From Xenoacremonium recifei (Eukaryota; Ascomycota; Sordariomycetes; Hypocreales; Nectriaceae): DNA of 64,000 nt. Each line of letters opens with the position of its first letter. Position 1 is the first letter of the stretch. The position numbers and the translations under genes were made by a program. The stretch spans positions 62,001 to 126,000 of the forward strand of contig WOFQ01000063.1 in NCBI GenBank assembly GCA_012184525.1, in the 5' to 3' direction. The notes beneath the pieces were generated by a model that made no database searches, was not told the origin of the DNA, and saw nothing but the letters and a program-made list of their open reading frames with translations. Positions 44,028 through 56,189 of this stretch are shown here, in pieces.

Positions 44028-44054
44028 AGCTCCAGGCAGTTCCCCACTGGAGCT
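44028..44054. repeat. Perfect 8-bp inverted repeat with 11-nt loop
   Basis: AGCTCCAG (44028-44035) pairs with CTGGAGCT (44047-44054). About 400 bp upstream of the glycogenin start; may be a hairpin or a dyad binding site. Confidence 0.6.
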
Positions 44055-44455
44055 CGGCCCCGGCTGCCCAACTCCATCCCAAATTACAGGGGACAGCTCC
44101 CTAAAGCCACCTAAACATGCCAGTGAAACCGGCACGACCCCTGCACGCCCAGCAAGCCTAGCAGGCGCGACCGTCAGATCATCAAATCGCCAAAACATGA
44201 TGAAGGTCCCGTCCGGAACCGTTTCTTTTCGCCTCACCCGTTCGTTCCTGCCCTGAACTGAACTCTCCCATCATTGCGCCTCACCTCATCCACACTCCAA
44301 AAACCGTTTCCCCAATGGCTCGCTAGCTTTTTGTCACTTCTCCTTTCCTCCCCTCCCCTCCCCTCTTCTCCCATCACAGAGCTGAGCGAGCGGCTTGCTT
44401 GCTTTTTCCTCGCTCGCCTCTGCTGTCTTACATCAGAGCTCCCTCTGCGCCCGCG

Positions 44456-47400
44456 ATGGCTGCAGAAGGCGGGGACAGCCAAGTCTATGCGACGGTGCGT
44501 GGCTCTGCAAACCCGACCTCCTCCCACGCGCAACACCACTGCTGACAGCCTCTCGTTGCGACCTATAGCTTCTTCTGAGCGATTCGTATCTCCCAGGTAT
44601 GTCTGCTTGACCCAATGCGTTCCGCTGCACCCGCTAACCAGCTCCAACCGCGCAGGCGCTCTCGTCCTCGCGCATTCGCTCCGCGATGCCCGAACCACCA
44701 AGAAGCTGGCCGTCCTGGTCACGCTGGACTCGGTGTCTTCCGAGTCAATAACCCAGCTCAAGGTAAGTGAAAGCAGAAGCAGCGCTACTAGATCGAACTG
44801 ACTCTGAAATCCCAGGCCGTCTATGACTACATCTTCCCGGTGCCGCGCATACGCAACGACCATCCCGCCAATCTGTACCTGATGAACCGAGCCGACCTGC
44901 ACTCGGCCTTCACCAAGATCAACCTTTGGCGCCTCACCCAGTTCTCCAAGGTTGTCTATATAGACGCCGATGTCGTCGCCTACCGCGCTCCCGACGAGTT
45001 GTTCGACATCCCCGAACCGTTCTCGGCTGCCCCAGACATAGGATGGCCCGACCTCTTCAACACGGGCGTCATGGTCCTAACACCCAACATGGGCGACTAT
45101 TATGCCATGAAGGCCATGGCGGACCGCGGTATCTCCTTTGACGGTGCCGATCAGGGCCTCCTTAACATGCACTTCCGTAATAACTACAACAGTTTGAGCT
45201 TCACGTACAACGTCACGCCCTCAGCTCACTACCAGTACATCCCAGCCTACCGCCACTTCCAGTCGAGCATCAACATGGTGCACTTCATCGGCTCAGACAA
45301 GCCTTGGTTTACTGGCCGAAACGCACCACACGGCAACTCGCCCTTTGACGAGATGGTCGGCAGGTGGTGGGCTGTCTATGATCGCCACTATCGGGTCAAG
45401 GTATGTTGTCTCGGTTGACTACCGATACGTAGGGAGGATCCTCTTTAACTGACACAATTGGCAAAGGAAACGTCTCAAGAAAGAGGCCTTCCCGATCCCG
45501 GATACGTGCAGTACTTCACCAAGGGAGAGTATCAACCCTCTCAGACTGCTCCTCCGCCCCCGTCAGAGCAGCAGCAACAGCAACAGAGGCCCGGTGAACA
45601 ACACCACCAAGGTCGCCACGACCTTGCGCCTCTCTCAGGTAACCCCCCGCCGCTGCCGTCGTCGTCGTCGTCGTTTTCTTCGCATCCGCCTCCGTCTTCA
45701 CGCTCGCCTCCTCCGCATCACCATGTTTCTTCTGCTCCCAGCTACGACCCGCCTGTATATAATCACCCTGCGCCCCAATGGGAGCAACACGAAGAACACC
45801 AAGACCACCCTCGAGACCACGATCAGCCTCCACCAGCCCACCACGATCAACCCCCAGAGCAGCATCACCACCATCATCATCAGCCCGAGTCCCAGCATGA
45901 GCCCCCGCCCGAGCCACATCATGAGCACCAGTTCGAGCACCACCACGAACACCAGCAAGAGTACCAACATCACCATGATGGGCAACTCCAGCCGCTCTTC
46001 GTATACCACCACGAAGAGCATCGTCATGAACCGTACCACGTCCACGACGACGCCCAGCTCGAGACCTCCCACCCCCCTCCCGCTTCTGCTTCCGATCACG
46101 CCCCCCATGTTGCGCATTTCGTCCCCTTGAGCGAATCTATTAGCCACGCCCCTGGAACGCAGGCTGAGGCTCGGACAGAGCAACAGGTCCCCCAACATCA
46201 CGATCACGATGGAGGCGCGCCTCTCGCGGAGCAGAAGAAGCCCGAGCCACACCCCATAAGCATGGCTAGCTGGGATGCTCAAAGGTGAGAACCGTGGTCA
46301 ACCTTGAAACAGGAACCCAATATACTGACTCGATATTCCTCAGACAACCTCCACCGGCAGACTCGAAGCCGGAAGCGCTCAACTTCCCGTCGACACACTA
46401 CACGATGTCGCAAGACACGACGCACTTCGTGCCTCCTGAACGGTATCCGAGTCCGCCTAGAAATATGTGGTACGAGGTCCCCAAGGAGCGCCCGGCACCG
46501 ACAGCCCAGCCTGCGCCCGCAATCTTCCCCTGGGAAGGCCATCAGCCTAGGCCAACCAGGAAGTTTGGCGGGGAGCGGCCGGAGGCGGCGCCGGAAGAAG
46601 AGCCACCGTCGAGCGAGCATCTGGAGGAGTCGACGACAACGCTGGACACTTCCACGACTGCTGCCGACGCCAAGAGCGTGTCCTCGGCACCGACAACGCC
46701 AACGGTCAAGATCACGCCGGTTGACCCCTGGACTTCGTTCACGCGAGTGAACGCCTGGGACGACGTGCCTGAAATCGAGCGTTATGTCGAGGGACTGCCA
46801 TGGCATCGTCGTGTGAAGAGTCAAGGCCAAAGTTCGACCGGCCGGTCACCGGGCAACATCAAAAGCCCCTTTGACCTCGGCAAGGTCGGCCGCGGCGGAG
46901 TGAGCAGCTTCCGACTGACAGACTTCCCGAGCGAGGTCGAGCGGCCCAGCCTGCCAGTGACTCCGGCGCCGATCCGGCGACCGAAGTTCTGGGGCAGTGG
47001 CGACGCGGGCGAGGGCGAAGAGGGCGGCCCGAAGTCGCTTCCAGCCGCTGAGGGCGTGCCGTTACAGTCAGACTGGGTATGTGTGCATGGGAGGCTTTGG
47101 GGGCCTGCAGACTGCCTATGCGAGTTGACTGACCTGGTTCTACACCATAAGGATCCGATGGAGCAGCTGCAGAAGCTGGCTCAACAACAGTCGGAGATAC
47201 TACTGCGGAAGCTCGGCGGGGAGCAGAGAGGCGGCGGCGGCAGCGAGCCGGGAGAGACTGGGGGACAGTCGTCGATGTTGTCGTTGGGGGTGAGTCGCGA
47301 GATCCCTTCGCGCCCGCTGCCCTTTGGGTCGGAAGATGTGAGGTCACCTACTTATGTTGCGCAGTCCGTCCCGGGCGTGCTCAGTCCGCAGCCGGTGAAA

Positions 47401-47625
47401 GGCAAGGCGTCGACGAGCATCCTGCGCGGTCTGAGCGGTGACCACGGCCTCGTGGAGGGCTCAAGGAAGACGACGACGACGACGACTGAAACTTCAGCTC
47501 CGGCCACGATCCCCCAACCGAGCTATTCCGGCCCCGGCGCCGCATGGGAGCGAGGCGAGGACTTCCTCCAGCACGAGACGCCCCTCCCACCGACGGACGA
47601 AGAACGCGACGTTCTCGACACCTAG
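44456..47625 (+). CDS. gnn: Glycogenin (self-glucosylating initiator of glycogen synthesis) with His-rich insert
   Basis: GT8 glycosyltransferase that primes glycogen. Seven exons: 44456-44494, 44569-44596, 44656-44762, 44816-45400, 45467-46284, 46344-47076, 47152-47625; all junctions keep frame; about 927 aa. Catalytic domain (about 1-253): YLPGALVLAHSLRDARTTKK, the DxD motif in VVYIDADVVAYRAPDELFDI, GWPDLFNTGVMVL, DGADQGLLNMHF, the region of the glucosylated Tyr (HYQYIPAYRHF), and VHFIGSDKPW. The C-terminal half has the conserved W..PEIERYV-type motif (VNAWDDVPEIERYVEGLPWH, ~657). Between them lies a long Pro/Gln/His-rich insert (~280-510), densest in His at ~360-450. The last intron (47077-47151, 75 nt) is in frame and is chosen because it restores QSDW/DPMEQLQ. 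The length exceeds what I expect for the family. Confidence 0.92.
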
Positions 47626-48302
47626 GAGGGTGGCGACTCTCAGTGGTTTGTTCTCCGGATGGCTGAGCTGACACATCGAAGGCGACACCAGAAATATGCT
47701 GACGGAGAGGGCTGAAGATTGTGAAAGCAAGCATTCGATCCCGTGTCTTATTCTCACAGCAGGTTCTCGGCGTGCGTGCATCATCAATGGGTTCCCCTTC
47801 ATCCGCATTTTTCCTTTTCATTGCACTTACTTCCCCTGACCTGTTCGTTTCCATTTTGCTATATATCAGATTCGGTTACGGGAGAGGCATCATGTACTTT
47901 TATGACGGAAGACTACTGCTACTATTACTGCGGCGATGAAGATTTCAAGCCTGACAGAAGGACGGGATCGGGGATAATGGAGGGAGGGGCGCTGTAAATG
48001 CACGATAATAAAATTGGACATAGCACCTACTCGCACGCTTGCAGATCCAGATCTGAGATGTTCATTCTTCTTTTCCCCTCGTCAGGCTATCAACGCAAGA
48101 GATGCCAGCTAATAGAAATCCTTCCTTTCCCAAACGCCAAATCGATGTTTCTCTCTCACCCGTCAGGGGCTGCTGCTACCTAGGGTGATGGTGCTTCAAA
48201 TAGGGGGGGAACCAAAGCAAAGCAGCGCTGAAGAGCAGGTATGGTACACGAATGCCGAAAGCAACCCCAAAAGAAATATCAAGGAACTCTGTTTTTCTCG
48301 TC
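47626..48302. other. Convergent intergenic region
   Basis: 680 bp between the ends of glycogenin (+) and HRD1 (-); 3' UTRs presumed, nothing else seen. Confidence 0.55.
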
Positions 48303-51300
48303 CTACTCGCTATCTTCGTCCGAGTCATCATCCGAGTCCGGCGCATCTTCCACCGTCGCAGCGCGGCCCTGGGCCTTGCTGTGGTCATCCTCAGGGGTTG
48401 CCTCGTCTTCAGGGGTTGCCTCATCCTCAGGGCCCTCGTCGTCGTCGCTCGACTCCTCGTCAGAGCTCAGCACGATGTTGACAGGGGGCATATTGCTGGG
48501 GGGACTGGGAACGACTGTCACGGGCACGGGCACGGGCTCGGTCTCGGTCATAGGCTGGGCCGCGGTGTCGCTGGCCTCGGCGGCGGGAACAGCGGGAGCG
48601 GCGTGGACATCGGGGACAGGATATGAGTTGCCGTTGGTGTTGCCGCCGGCGCCGCCATTGAAGAGCTGAGCCGAGCCGCCCCAGTTGGGCATTCTCGGGC
48701 TCGGAGCCACCACTGGGGTACCAGCGTTCGCCTGTGACTGTGACTCTGAAGTCCATCCGCGAGAGGTGTCTTCCGGCGGCCCAACCTCCCGCGTCTGCCC
48801 TAAAAAAGACTGCGCCGTCTCAGTAGGTTGCACATCGGTGCTGGTTTCGACATGAGTTTGCGCAGGGCTGTTCGCTCTCTCCAGAGGGAGCAAAGACCAA
48901 CCAGGGGGGATCACGAGGCCCTCGGGAAGCTCAGAGCTGCCTGACGGGATTTCAGACGCGTTTCTCGGGGCCGAGTGTCGAGACACGGCCGGGCTTTGGT
49001 GTTGGTGCCGATGAGCACCGCCTGTGTAGTTCGCCATGGCTGCCATGTGCTCGTTCGCCGGAGCTGGAGTTCCATAGCCTGGATATCCATGGCGGGCTCT
49101 CACCGCTGCGATATGGGCAGGGGGGATTGGAACTCCGTTCCAATGAGGGACGAATGTCTGGTGTCCATGGGGGGGTCCATGCTGTTGAGCGGGAATTCCT
49201 TGCTGCTGAGGAGGGTTTCCATACGGCGGCGGAGGGGGGTTTTCATGCTGGTGGGGAATTCCATGTTGTGGCGGAGGGATACCAGGAGTTCCGGCCGCCG
49301 GACCTTGAAAGAATTGGTTGAGGAGGTTGACGCCCTGGGCCTCATATTGTTGCTCCTGTTGCTCATGTTCACGACGGAGGCGCTGAACTTCAGCATTCAA
49401 TAATCGCAACATCGTCAGGTCAAGCCGCGAGTTGGCCAGAGCCTGGATCTCGCGCTGCATCATGGCGCCCGCCTGATCGAGGAGTGCTGCGACATTCTGT
49501 GAGCCTTCGGCCCCTGGGGCTGTTTGGGTCGCCGTGGGCGTGGGAACAGGAGCGCCTTGGGCAGGCAATGCCGGATTCAGTGCTGCCGCAGGGATTTGGA
49601 ACTGCTGAGCCAGCTCTTGCACGTTGTTGCCGTTGCCGAAGCCGACTCTTATTGGCCCCAGGTTGAAGATCCTCGGGCCTCCTTGTCGACGGCCTCCCGC
49701 CCCAGCACCGCCTTGCTGTCCTTGAGCAGCAGGGTTTGCACCGTTGGCTGGCGGCTGTTGCTGTCCCTGGCCCTGTCCCTGCTGCGCTTGGTCTTGACGC
49801 TGTTCTTGACGACGCCTTCGACCGCCAATCTCAATCCTGAAGCCAACAGCGCGGTTCTGGCCGCCGCCGGCTCGAGCATTGTCTGTTGTCACGGGACTGC
49901 GGCATGTTGGGCACACCTGCTGGCGTTCGAGCCAGCTCTTGAGACAGCCGAGGTGCAGGATATGGCCGCAGGGCAGCTTCTTGGGACGCACTCGATCGAT
50001 GGCCCCAGGATTATTGGCGGGATCCCACGGCCGCATCTCCTCACGACAGATGATGCACGTGTTATCGCGCGAGAGGTCTTCCTCTGTGGCGTCTGGATAC
50101 CGGTTCATCTCCTGGATAGCCCGGCGGTATCTCATCAGCGCGCTGAGCCGTTTGATGAAGTCCCGGCACGTCATGAACAGATCTCTCATTATATGGATCG
50201 GGAGCCCATAGAATGTCAGGAGCATCATGAAGAAGGCCACGAAGATGCAGAGCTTGACCAGGTCTACTCGTTGTCAGCAATCAACCACCATGAAAAAATC
50301 GTCGCAAGACATCATGTATAGGTACGCACCAGTCAGGAGGTCCAGCCACAGAACCCATTCGCCCTTGGACGCCCATCCAGGCACTTCAATGTCCATCTCG
50401 TCAATGTCGTCCTCGCTTGGCAGGGGATCCTGCGACACTTCTTCGCCCGCCGCCGCCGCAGCCTCCCGTTGCCTGATCATAGCCTCCCGCTCCTCCCGGA
50501 CCTCTTTCCGCCGTTCCGCTAGACGCTTCCGCTTCTGCGTCTCCGAGATGTTCTGCTCGGCCACTGAGAGCGCATACCGCGCCCCCGTCCGCCATGAGCT
50601 CGTCGCCAACAGCGCAAACTCGAACAGGAACATCACCATCATATTGGGCCTGGCCTGTTGAATCACCGTGTTGACCGTGTAGTGGAGGATCCAGAGATCG
50701 TAGAGGAAGCTCAGTGTGAGGGAAAAGGTAAGGCGCAGATGGAACAGTCGCGGGTTGGCGGGGGGCTGCTGCTCGAAGATCTCGACGCGGCCGTCGCCAA
50801 TCCATCCCCAGACCTTGCCCGTGACCAGCGCGGCAAACATGACGAGGAACCACGCGCCTATCTCCTCCCGGAATATCGTCATCGCGAGGCACGTCTCCGT
50901 GATCGCGAACCAGGCTCGCTCAGTGAGCTGCTCAACTTCGACGGGCCGCAGAGGGCCAAAGAACATCCGAATCAGTCCATAAATGAAGGTGCCGTAGACG
51001 ATGAAGATGAAATTGACCAAGACCTGTATGTGTTGTGACGTGTCAGCATGCCGCCATCGTCAGCGGAGGATGAGGGGTTCCTTTGTCCGCCCGGGGAGGG
51101 GATCGTCAGCACGTACCAGCAGACAGAAGTTGCTCTGGGCAAGGTAAACCATCGCCGAGTAGAAATTGGCCCGCTGGTGGAAGGCAGAGAGAATCACGCT
51201 GCCCGCAAGGGCGGTCGAGACCTGGTGCGCATATTGTTAGCATCGCCAGTTTCGCAAGGCTGAGATGGGCTGGGCTGGGCTGATGAAGCTCCCATAAGCT

Positions 51301-51364
51301 CGTCAGCTCCCTCCCGCCCACTCGAAGCTCCAGCACCTACCCCAGCGTACCAGCCGAGCCGCAT
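48303..51364 (-). CDS. HRD1: HRD1 / synoviolin-type ER membrane RING E3 ubiquitin ligase
   Basis: Core ligase and retrotranslocation component of ER-associated degradation. Four exons: 51364-51341, 51221-51117, 51023-50330, 50263-48303; introns 119, 93 and 66 nt; 927 aa. N-terminal multispanning region: MRLGWYAG/VSTALAGSVILS, FYSAMVYLAQSNFCLL/VLVNF, GPLRPVEVEQLTERAWFAIT, ETCLAMTIFREEIGAWFLVM, LWLDLLT/DLVKLCIFVAFF. RING-H2 at ~344-398: CIICREEM...LPCGHILHLGCLKSWLERQQ, then CPTCRSPV. The C-terminal ~520 residues are Gln/Pro/Asn-rich and end in an acidic Ser/Asp/Glu tail. The ATG at 51364 has a better context (-3 A) than the in-frame ATG at 51373. It lies near other secretory-pathway genes. Confidence 0.95.
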
Positions 51365-51911
51365 CTTGGGCATCGGGCGGTATCAAGACGGAAGAAAAAT
51401 CCAAGATTCAGAGAACGGCGATTCGGGCGCCTACATCCCCATTGTTGGACTTGCTGCTCGCGGGGCGTAACTTCGCGGATGAGGTGGTGATTAGAGCTTG
51501 GGGCCACGTTATGGAATGGAATGGCCGCCAGGCGATGACGCAGGGGCGGTGTTGAAGAGAGGCACGTGACGCTTATCAATGCCCGCTCCTGTTGCGAGAA
51601 GGAGCGTCCGAGCTTCAACCGGTGTAATCTGCATCCCGTGAGACGCTACCCTATAGCCTCGCGTGGAATTACTCGGGCTCTGTTTCTCGAACAGCCAGTA
51701 TTCCATATTGTATAATTCTTTTCATTGTAGCATTTGACCAATAAGTATCTTTTAGTCTTCGTCTTCTTTTCGCTTTCGCTATTTCTTGGTCCGATAGGCG
51801 GCGTTCCTCCGTTTAACCGAGTACGGTCATTTGTAACCGAAATTATCACCACTACAAGAAACTTCTCATGATCCTGCACTCACGCACATCGAGCAAGAAC
51901 CGGTACAAAAA
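51365..51911. promoter_or_regulatory. Divergent promoter: HRD1 (-) / AhpD-like gene (+)
   Basis: About 550 bp between divergent starts; AT-rich around 51690-51880. No gene seen. Confidence 0.55.
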
Positions 51912-52786
51912 ATGCCACCGCTCACCCCTATTCTCACCCCAACATTACTCTCGACAATACGGAAGCACCCAAACTTGCCCGCAAACTCATGGTACTTCAT
52001 CACAGCCACAGCCCTCACTGCCCTCAACCGACCAGATGAGCTGCCCAAGGTCCTGAGCCATGCAATTGGCGACCAAGCAGATGCCATTGAAACCCGGCCC
52101 GGGCCCGGGGAACAGTTACGAATATCCCGAAGGATACGAGAGGCGCTCATCAAAGCATCAGCCGTTGGAGGAATGCCCAAGGTATGGGAGACTCGCAACT
52201 CTTACACACAATGATGTATCTAACGCTCATAAGTCTATCAACGCCCTCATGGCACTCAAGGCTGCTACTCCCGAGGCACTGCTAGATCCATCTCCGAGCG
52301 ACGTCCCATCCGAGAGGTTCCAGGATATACACAGTACCCCATCGCAGCAAGTACTACAGCGAGGACAGACATTCTTTGAGAAGATTTATGGCAAGGTATC
52401 AAGGAGAGTCATGGGCCAGATGGAACGGTCCGGTGCCGAAGACCTGGGTCTCATGGCAAGGTTGATGTATGGATACGTGCTCAGCAACACCCATATCCTA
52501 TCCCCGGCAGAGACCTCCTTTGTCTTGATCGCTAGCCTCATCCCACAAGATGTAAGACTATCTTGACCTGACGGCACTTGCCCTGCATATACTCATACGT
52601 GCTTCCTAGGTCAATCCGCAACTCAAAGGTCACCTAAGAGGGGCACTCAATGGTGGCGCAACAGTTGAAGAAGTTAGAGCAGTGAGAGAGGTGGTTATTA
52701 GAATATGCGAGGCTTCTGGCATGAGACGTCTCGAGGAAGATGCCGCGGGGGGCTGGGGATGGAGGAGTGAAGTTGCGAGTTTGTAG
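51912..52786 (+). CDS. Carboxymuconolactone decarboxylase/AhpD-like protein
   Basis: Three exons: 51912-52181, 52234-52551, 52610-52786; introns 52 nt (GTATGG...AAG) and 58 nt (GTAAGA...TAG), phase 0; 254 aa. All-helical AhpD-like fold: SWYFITATALTALNRPDELP, REALIKASAVGGMPKSINAL, LMARLMYGYVLSNTHILSPA, ETSFVLIASLIPQDVNPQLK and GHLRGALNGGATVEEVRAVR. These are the usual landmarks of the fungal CMD family (gallate of helices with the HLRGALNGGA loop). The redox CxxC of true AhpD is absent, so a peroxidase-reductase role is unlikely. Function unknown; possibly a small-molecule decarboxylase or assembly factor. Confidence 0.85.
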
Positions 52787-54231
52787 ACAGAGATTGGAGA
52801 ATCGCACCCCAAGCGACATCTACCCTGGAGAATAGAGCGAGCCTCTGTCTGTGCAAGTCGGCATCTTGTCTGGAAGCCATGGAGAATCCATGGAGCGGCA
52901 GTTGAAGGGGCATGGCATGGGCTCAGTTGGCCGAGCAAGACTCCAAGGATTCATCAGTCCACCCCAAGAATCTTGGAAGTGACTTATTCAACCACATGAC
53001 TGCTCAATACTACCCATGCGGTGGTCCCTCTTTGAACAATGAGACCAGTCCTGGAACTCCCTGGCCCCGTCGGCTGTGCTTCGCCTCGGGGGTCACGAAA
53101 AGAGACAGTCAACAAGGCGGTCATCGATATCATGACAGTCTTCTCCGAAGACCCTGAACGGAGCCCTGTGGTCAATCAAATCACCGGCAGATATACCGTT
53201 ACATTGGGAACTGCACGAAGGATTGAAGCTCGGCTGGCGGGTCACGAATTTCCTCTCGTGGACAGAGGGGAGCATTTTGAGCCTCAACACCCCATATCTG
53301 CGCCCAGCTTCTGAGGCGAGACGAGTGGTGGTGCACCCTGGAAACGTCGGCTTTCGTTTCTGGTACGGATGGATACCCGTACATAGCACCAGCTCACAGG
53401 GCCGCCGCGGCGCTTTGGGCCTGCTGGGTCTGACCGTTGGCGTTGACAGGGTCCTCCGAGAGGGGAGAATTGCCAGAGTTCCAACCCCTCTGCGGACCAT
53501 GAGGGTCGTCGTCCCATATCGGCCTCTCGCTGTAAACGAACTCCGTCCTGTTGAAGTGTGCGGGAGACGTCGAGGACGGAAAGTATTCCGCGGTTAGGCG
53601 AGCGAGTGCAGATCATCGTATCCAGTCCCAGGGTCACGAGCCAAGCCCGGGGCATGATAGCGAGAGATCCTAGGGCGAAGGCGCCGTCGCCCAGATTTGG
53701 TCTGCGGAGACGGCGTCCAGGGAAGGGGGTGTGGTGTGTGGCTTTTGGGACCCGGGGCCAAGGGGTTAGACGCCAGGGGTCAAGGACCCGTTGGTGGCCG
53801 GGGGAGGCCATCGAGAAATAGACCAATCGTCGCCGCCCAGTGCCCTTCTTCCCGTGGATTCGAGGCCCCCCATCACCCAGCCTGAAGGTGCTTCCCGAAT
53901 GCCGTCGAGGGACCCAGAGGGCTTGCAATGCCTGTTTGGGGGCCAATATCCTATCCTCTGTTGCCTCCGTGGCCGGCCGGGAACGTCGTCGACGAGGCCG
54001 CGAGACATCAACGTCAGAAGTGAGACATCCCGCACAGTCCAGTGTCGACCGGTGCCCGGGAGAACCAAACAAAGTCGTCGCTAAGGAGGCCCGTTGATAG
54101 AGGTAGTTGCCACGTCGAGCATTCAAAGTCCGATCTCTATCAGAACCCCGCGAACCCGCCCATGCCCAAACGCCGCGGGTTAGCTGAGACCACGCGAACC
54201 AAGGCAGCCTTGCTTGTCTGCCAACGATTCC
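52787..54231. other. Start of gene-poor tract; coding-like patches only
   Basis: No recognised gene. On the plus strand 53039-53314 (VVNQITGRYTVTLGTARRIE) and 53223-53597 (VVVHPGNVGFRFWYGWIPVH) read protein-like in two frames. On the minus strand 53284-54417 is stop-free for 377 codons, but has no ATG at its start, and its composition (Arg, Gly, Pro, Ser, Trp) and lack of motifs argue for chance. Confidence 0.35.
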
Positions 54232-54420
54232 ATGATGGCTGGCGTTGCCTGCGCTGCCTGCGTTGCCTGTGTGCTTGTCTGCCTTTCTCCATATCCCGCT
54301 GCTTCCGCCTGCCTTCCCTTGAACGAGGTGCAGACAGAGGATCATTATCCGTGCCGATCTTATCCATGGTCCATGAGAGGATCCCCAATTCCTCTGTGGG
54401 CGGCGGATCCAATCCAATAG
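54232..54420 (+). CDS. Small ORF with signal-peptide-like N-terminus (speculative)
   Basis: ATG at 54232 opens 62 codons: MMAGVACAACVACVLVCLSP, then YPAASA, a possible signal-peptide cleavage site, and ~36 residues with two Cys. The hydrophobic stretch comes from an imperfect GCCTGC(GTT) DNA repeat, so it may be fortuitous. No family. Confidence 0.15.
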   Translation: MMAGVACAACVACVLVCLSPYPAASACLPLNEVQTEDHYPCRSYPWSMRGSPIPLWAADPIQ

Positions 54421-55035
54421 GGAGAAATGTTGTAGAGACCGCTGTCCGCGTTCCAGTGAATGCCGCTGCTATTCGGCAACCTTGCCGTTCAGGCCCTTGA
54501 CGTGTGAGCGGATGTCTGCGCTCATCTGCCTCTCGCGACGCCAATATCAGGAATCAGAACCCAGTTGCCCAGGTCCTCCTTGCAGCACGCCGTCGCGGAT
54601 GAGTCCTTGGGGCGGGCAGATTTGACGGCGGGAGAAAGCCTAGCTGTGGGGAATCTTGGGGGGATCCCAGGATTCAGAAGAAGAGGAGAGAGGTTGGCGA
54701 CCAAACCGACCTAAACGACATGGATCATGGCCCGCCCACCCAGTCCGGTGAGATGCGGGCAGGGATTGCTCGAGACCCATGGCTTGCTGAAGAGCCACGC
54801 TCTGCTTCGAGAAGTGAGAGACGTCGCGTTTGCCGGATAGAGATGGCATCGCAGACGTGGTGCATCCTGCGCTGTAGCCGCCTCCAAGACGGGCAAGGGA
54901 TGGCTGCACTGGGGCAGCGTGGTTGCGAAGCTGCTGCAAGGCAAACAGAGGAGACAGCACAGATGGACCACTCCCCTCGTCCGCTGGCCTTGGTGATCTC
55001 CGTCTGGCTGGCTGTGGCTGCTGGCATGGCCTGGC
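54421..55035. other. Gene-poor sequence
   Basis: 615 bp in which I see no gene, motif or repeat worth naming. Confidence 0.4.
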
Positions 55036-55476
55036 ATGGCATGTCTGGTGTCATGCTCGACTTGCAGCAATAATCTCGGATGCACCACCGTCCGAGGCCG
55101 TCACACCTTGACCAACAGGGCCCAGAATGATAAACGAATGACAATGACATCCCCCCCCTTCACCTCCTCCCGTCCCCATGGCGAGCCATGGCCGGCAAAA
55201 GACGCTATCGATCCTGTCCTCCCCAAGAAGCTTGTCCAAATCGTCGTTCCCTGCCTGATTGACTGCTACACGTGGCCGGGCCTCAAGGGTCAGTTCCAGG
55301 CCGCCGCCCATCACACATCCTCACCCGCCCAGCGTCTCATCGACATGGGGCCCGAAGCGGCATGGCGTGCATCATCCATTGCGTCGGGTTACCAGGCCCA
55401 GGGTGCTGGCAATGAAAAAGCAATTGATTGCTGGCTGGTGACACCCCCCGATTCGAGGCCCCCCTGGCCGCCATGA
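55036..55476 (+). CDS. Small ORF of unknown function (speculative)
   Basis: ATG at 55036 opens 146 codons; ATGs at 55138 and 55144 would give a cleaner ~112-codon product. From there it reads TSSRPHGEPWPAKDAIDPVL, KKLVQIVVPCLIDCYTWPGL, and SPAQRLIDMGPEAAWRASSI, more protein-like than its surroundings. No signal peptide, no family, no introns. It may be a small gene or chance. Confidence 0.25.
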   Translation: MACLVSCSTCSNNLGCTTVRGRHTLTNRAQNDKRMTMTSPPFTSSRPHGEPWPAKDAIDPVLPKKLVQIVVPCLIDCYTWPGLKGQFQAAAHHTSSPAQRLIDMGPEAAWRASSIASGYQAQGAGNEKAIDCWLVTPPDSRPPWPP

Positions 55477-56189
55477 TAGCACACGGTTCTTCTCGGCTCT
55501 GGGCACAGGTCTGCTGCCGCCACCTCCCCAAAACACGATGAAGTTGTTCGGGAAAGCACGCACGTTTGAACTGCTAAAAAGAGCAGGTGTACTTGGATGG
55601 CAACATCACATCCAACGGGCCACCGACTGGTGTACTGATTGGTCCATTTCCTTGAGATGTACAGTACGGTCCGTCTGGAGTATGGAGTACTGTAGATCGG
55701 AGATCGATAGCGTCTTAACTGAACCAGAAGGATGGTAACCGGGAGCTCCTCATCCGTCCGCATCTTCCTGGTTAGTGTGCTTATGATAGACACGACACAG
55801 ATTGTTGCTGGTCATCACCAAGAACCTGTCACATTTGTTTTGTCAAAGCACCTACTAATTCCTGGCAAGCGAGAATCATCTCGATCACCAAAGGTCAAAG
55901 ATCAAGGGACACCGGGGTGAGCACGGCGGTGAAGCGCTGGAAGGAATTGCCACCGTGGGAGGTGGCAGACCTGCCATTTGCCTTGCCAGGGGCTGGTTGT
56001 CTGGTAAATGGTCGTTGTCGAGGTCAACTCTTGGGACCAGACGCAAGTTTCTCCTCTCAAGTGAGACATGCATATGGCCGGGGCGCCACGGCACGGGATT
56101 GTGAATCTTTTTCATCCCACCTTGGGCTTTCCTCCGTGGTGGGCTTGCGTGCTGCTGACTGGCATACCTGGCCTCTCTGAGCGAGTGCC
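55477..56189. other. Gene-poor sequence with a short inverted repeat
   Basis: 713 bp without a supported gene. TACAGTAC (55660-55667) and GTACTGTA (55687-55694) form an 8-bp inverted repeat with a 19-nt loop. Confidence 0.4.

Larger units (their letters stand above)
43527..44455. promoter_or_regulatory. Glycogenin promoter / upstream region of the candidate minus-strand gene
   Basis: About 930 bp. It holds an 11-G run (43814), an 8-bp inverted repeat (44028-44054), and a CT-rich leader with TCCCC repeats (44340-44375) before the glycogenin ATG. An upstream exon of the minus-strand candidate may lie here. Confidence 0.45.

Noticed and set aside
53284..54417. 377-codon stop-free minus-strand frame
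   Set aside because: Its first codon is TTG rather than ATG, composition is Arg/Gly/Pro/Ser/Trp-heavy, no motif, and other frames look equally protein-like in parts. Long stop-free frames occur by chance in GC-rich DNA.
55660..55694. 8-bp inverted repeat as a transposon terminus
   Set aside because: No flanking target-site duplication or partner; too short to distinguish from chance.
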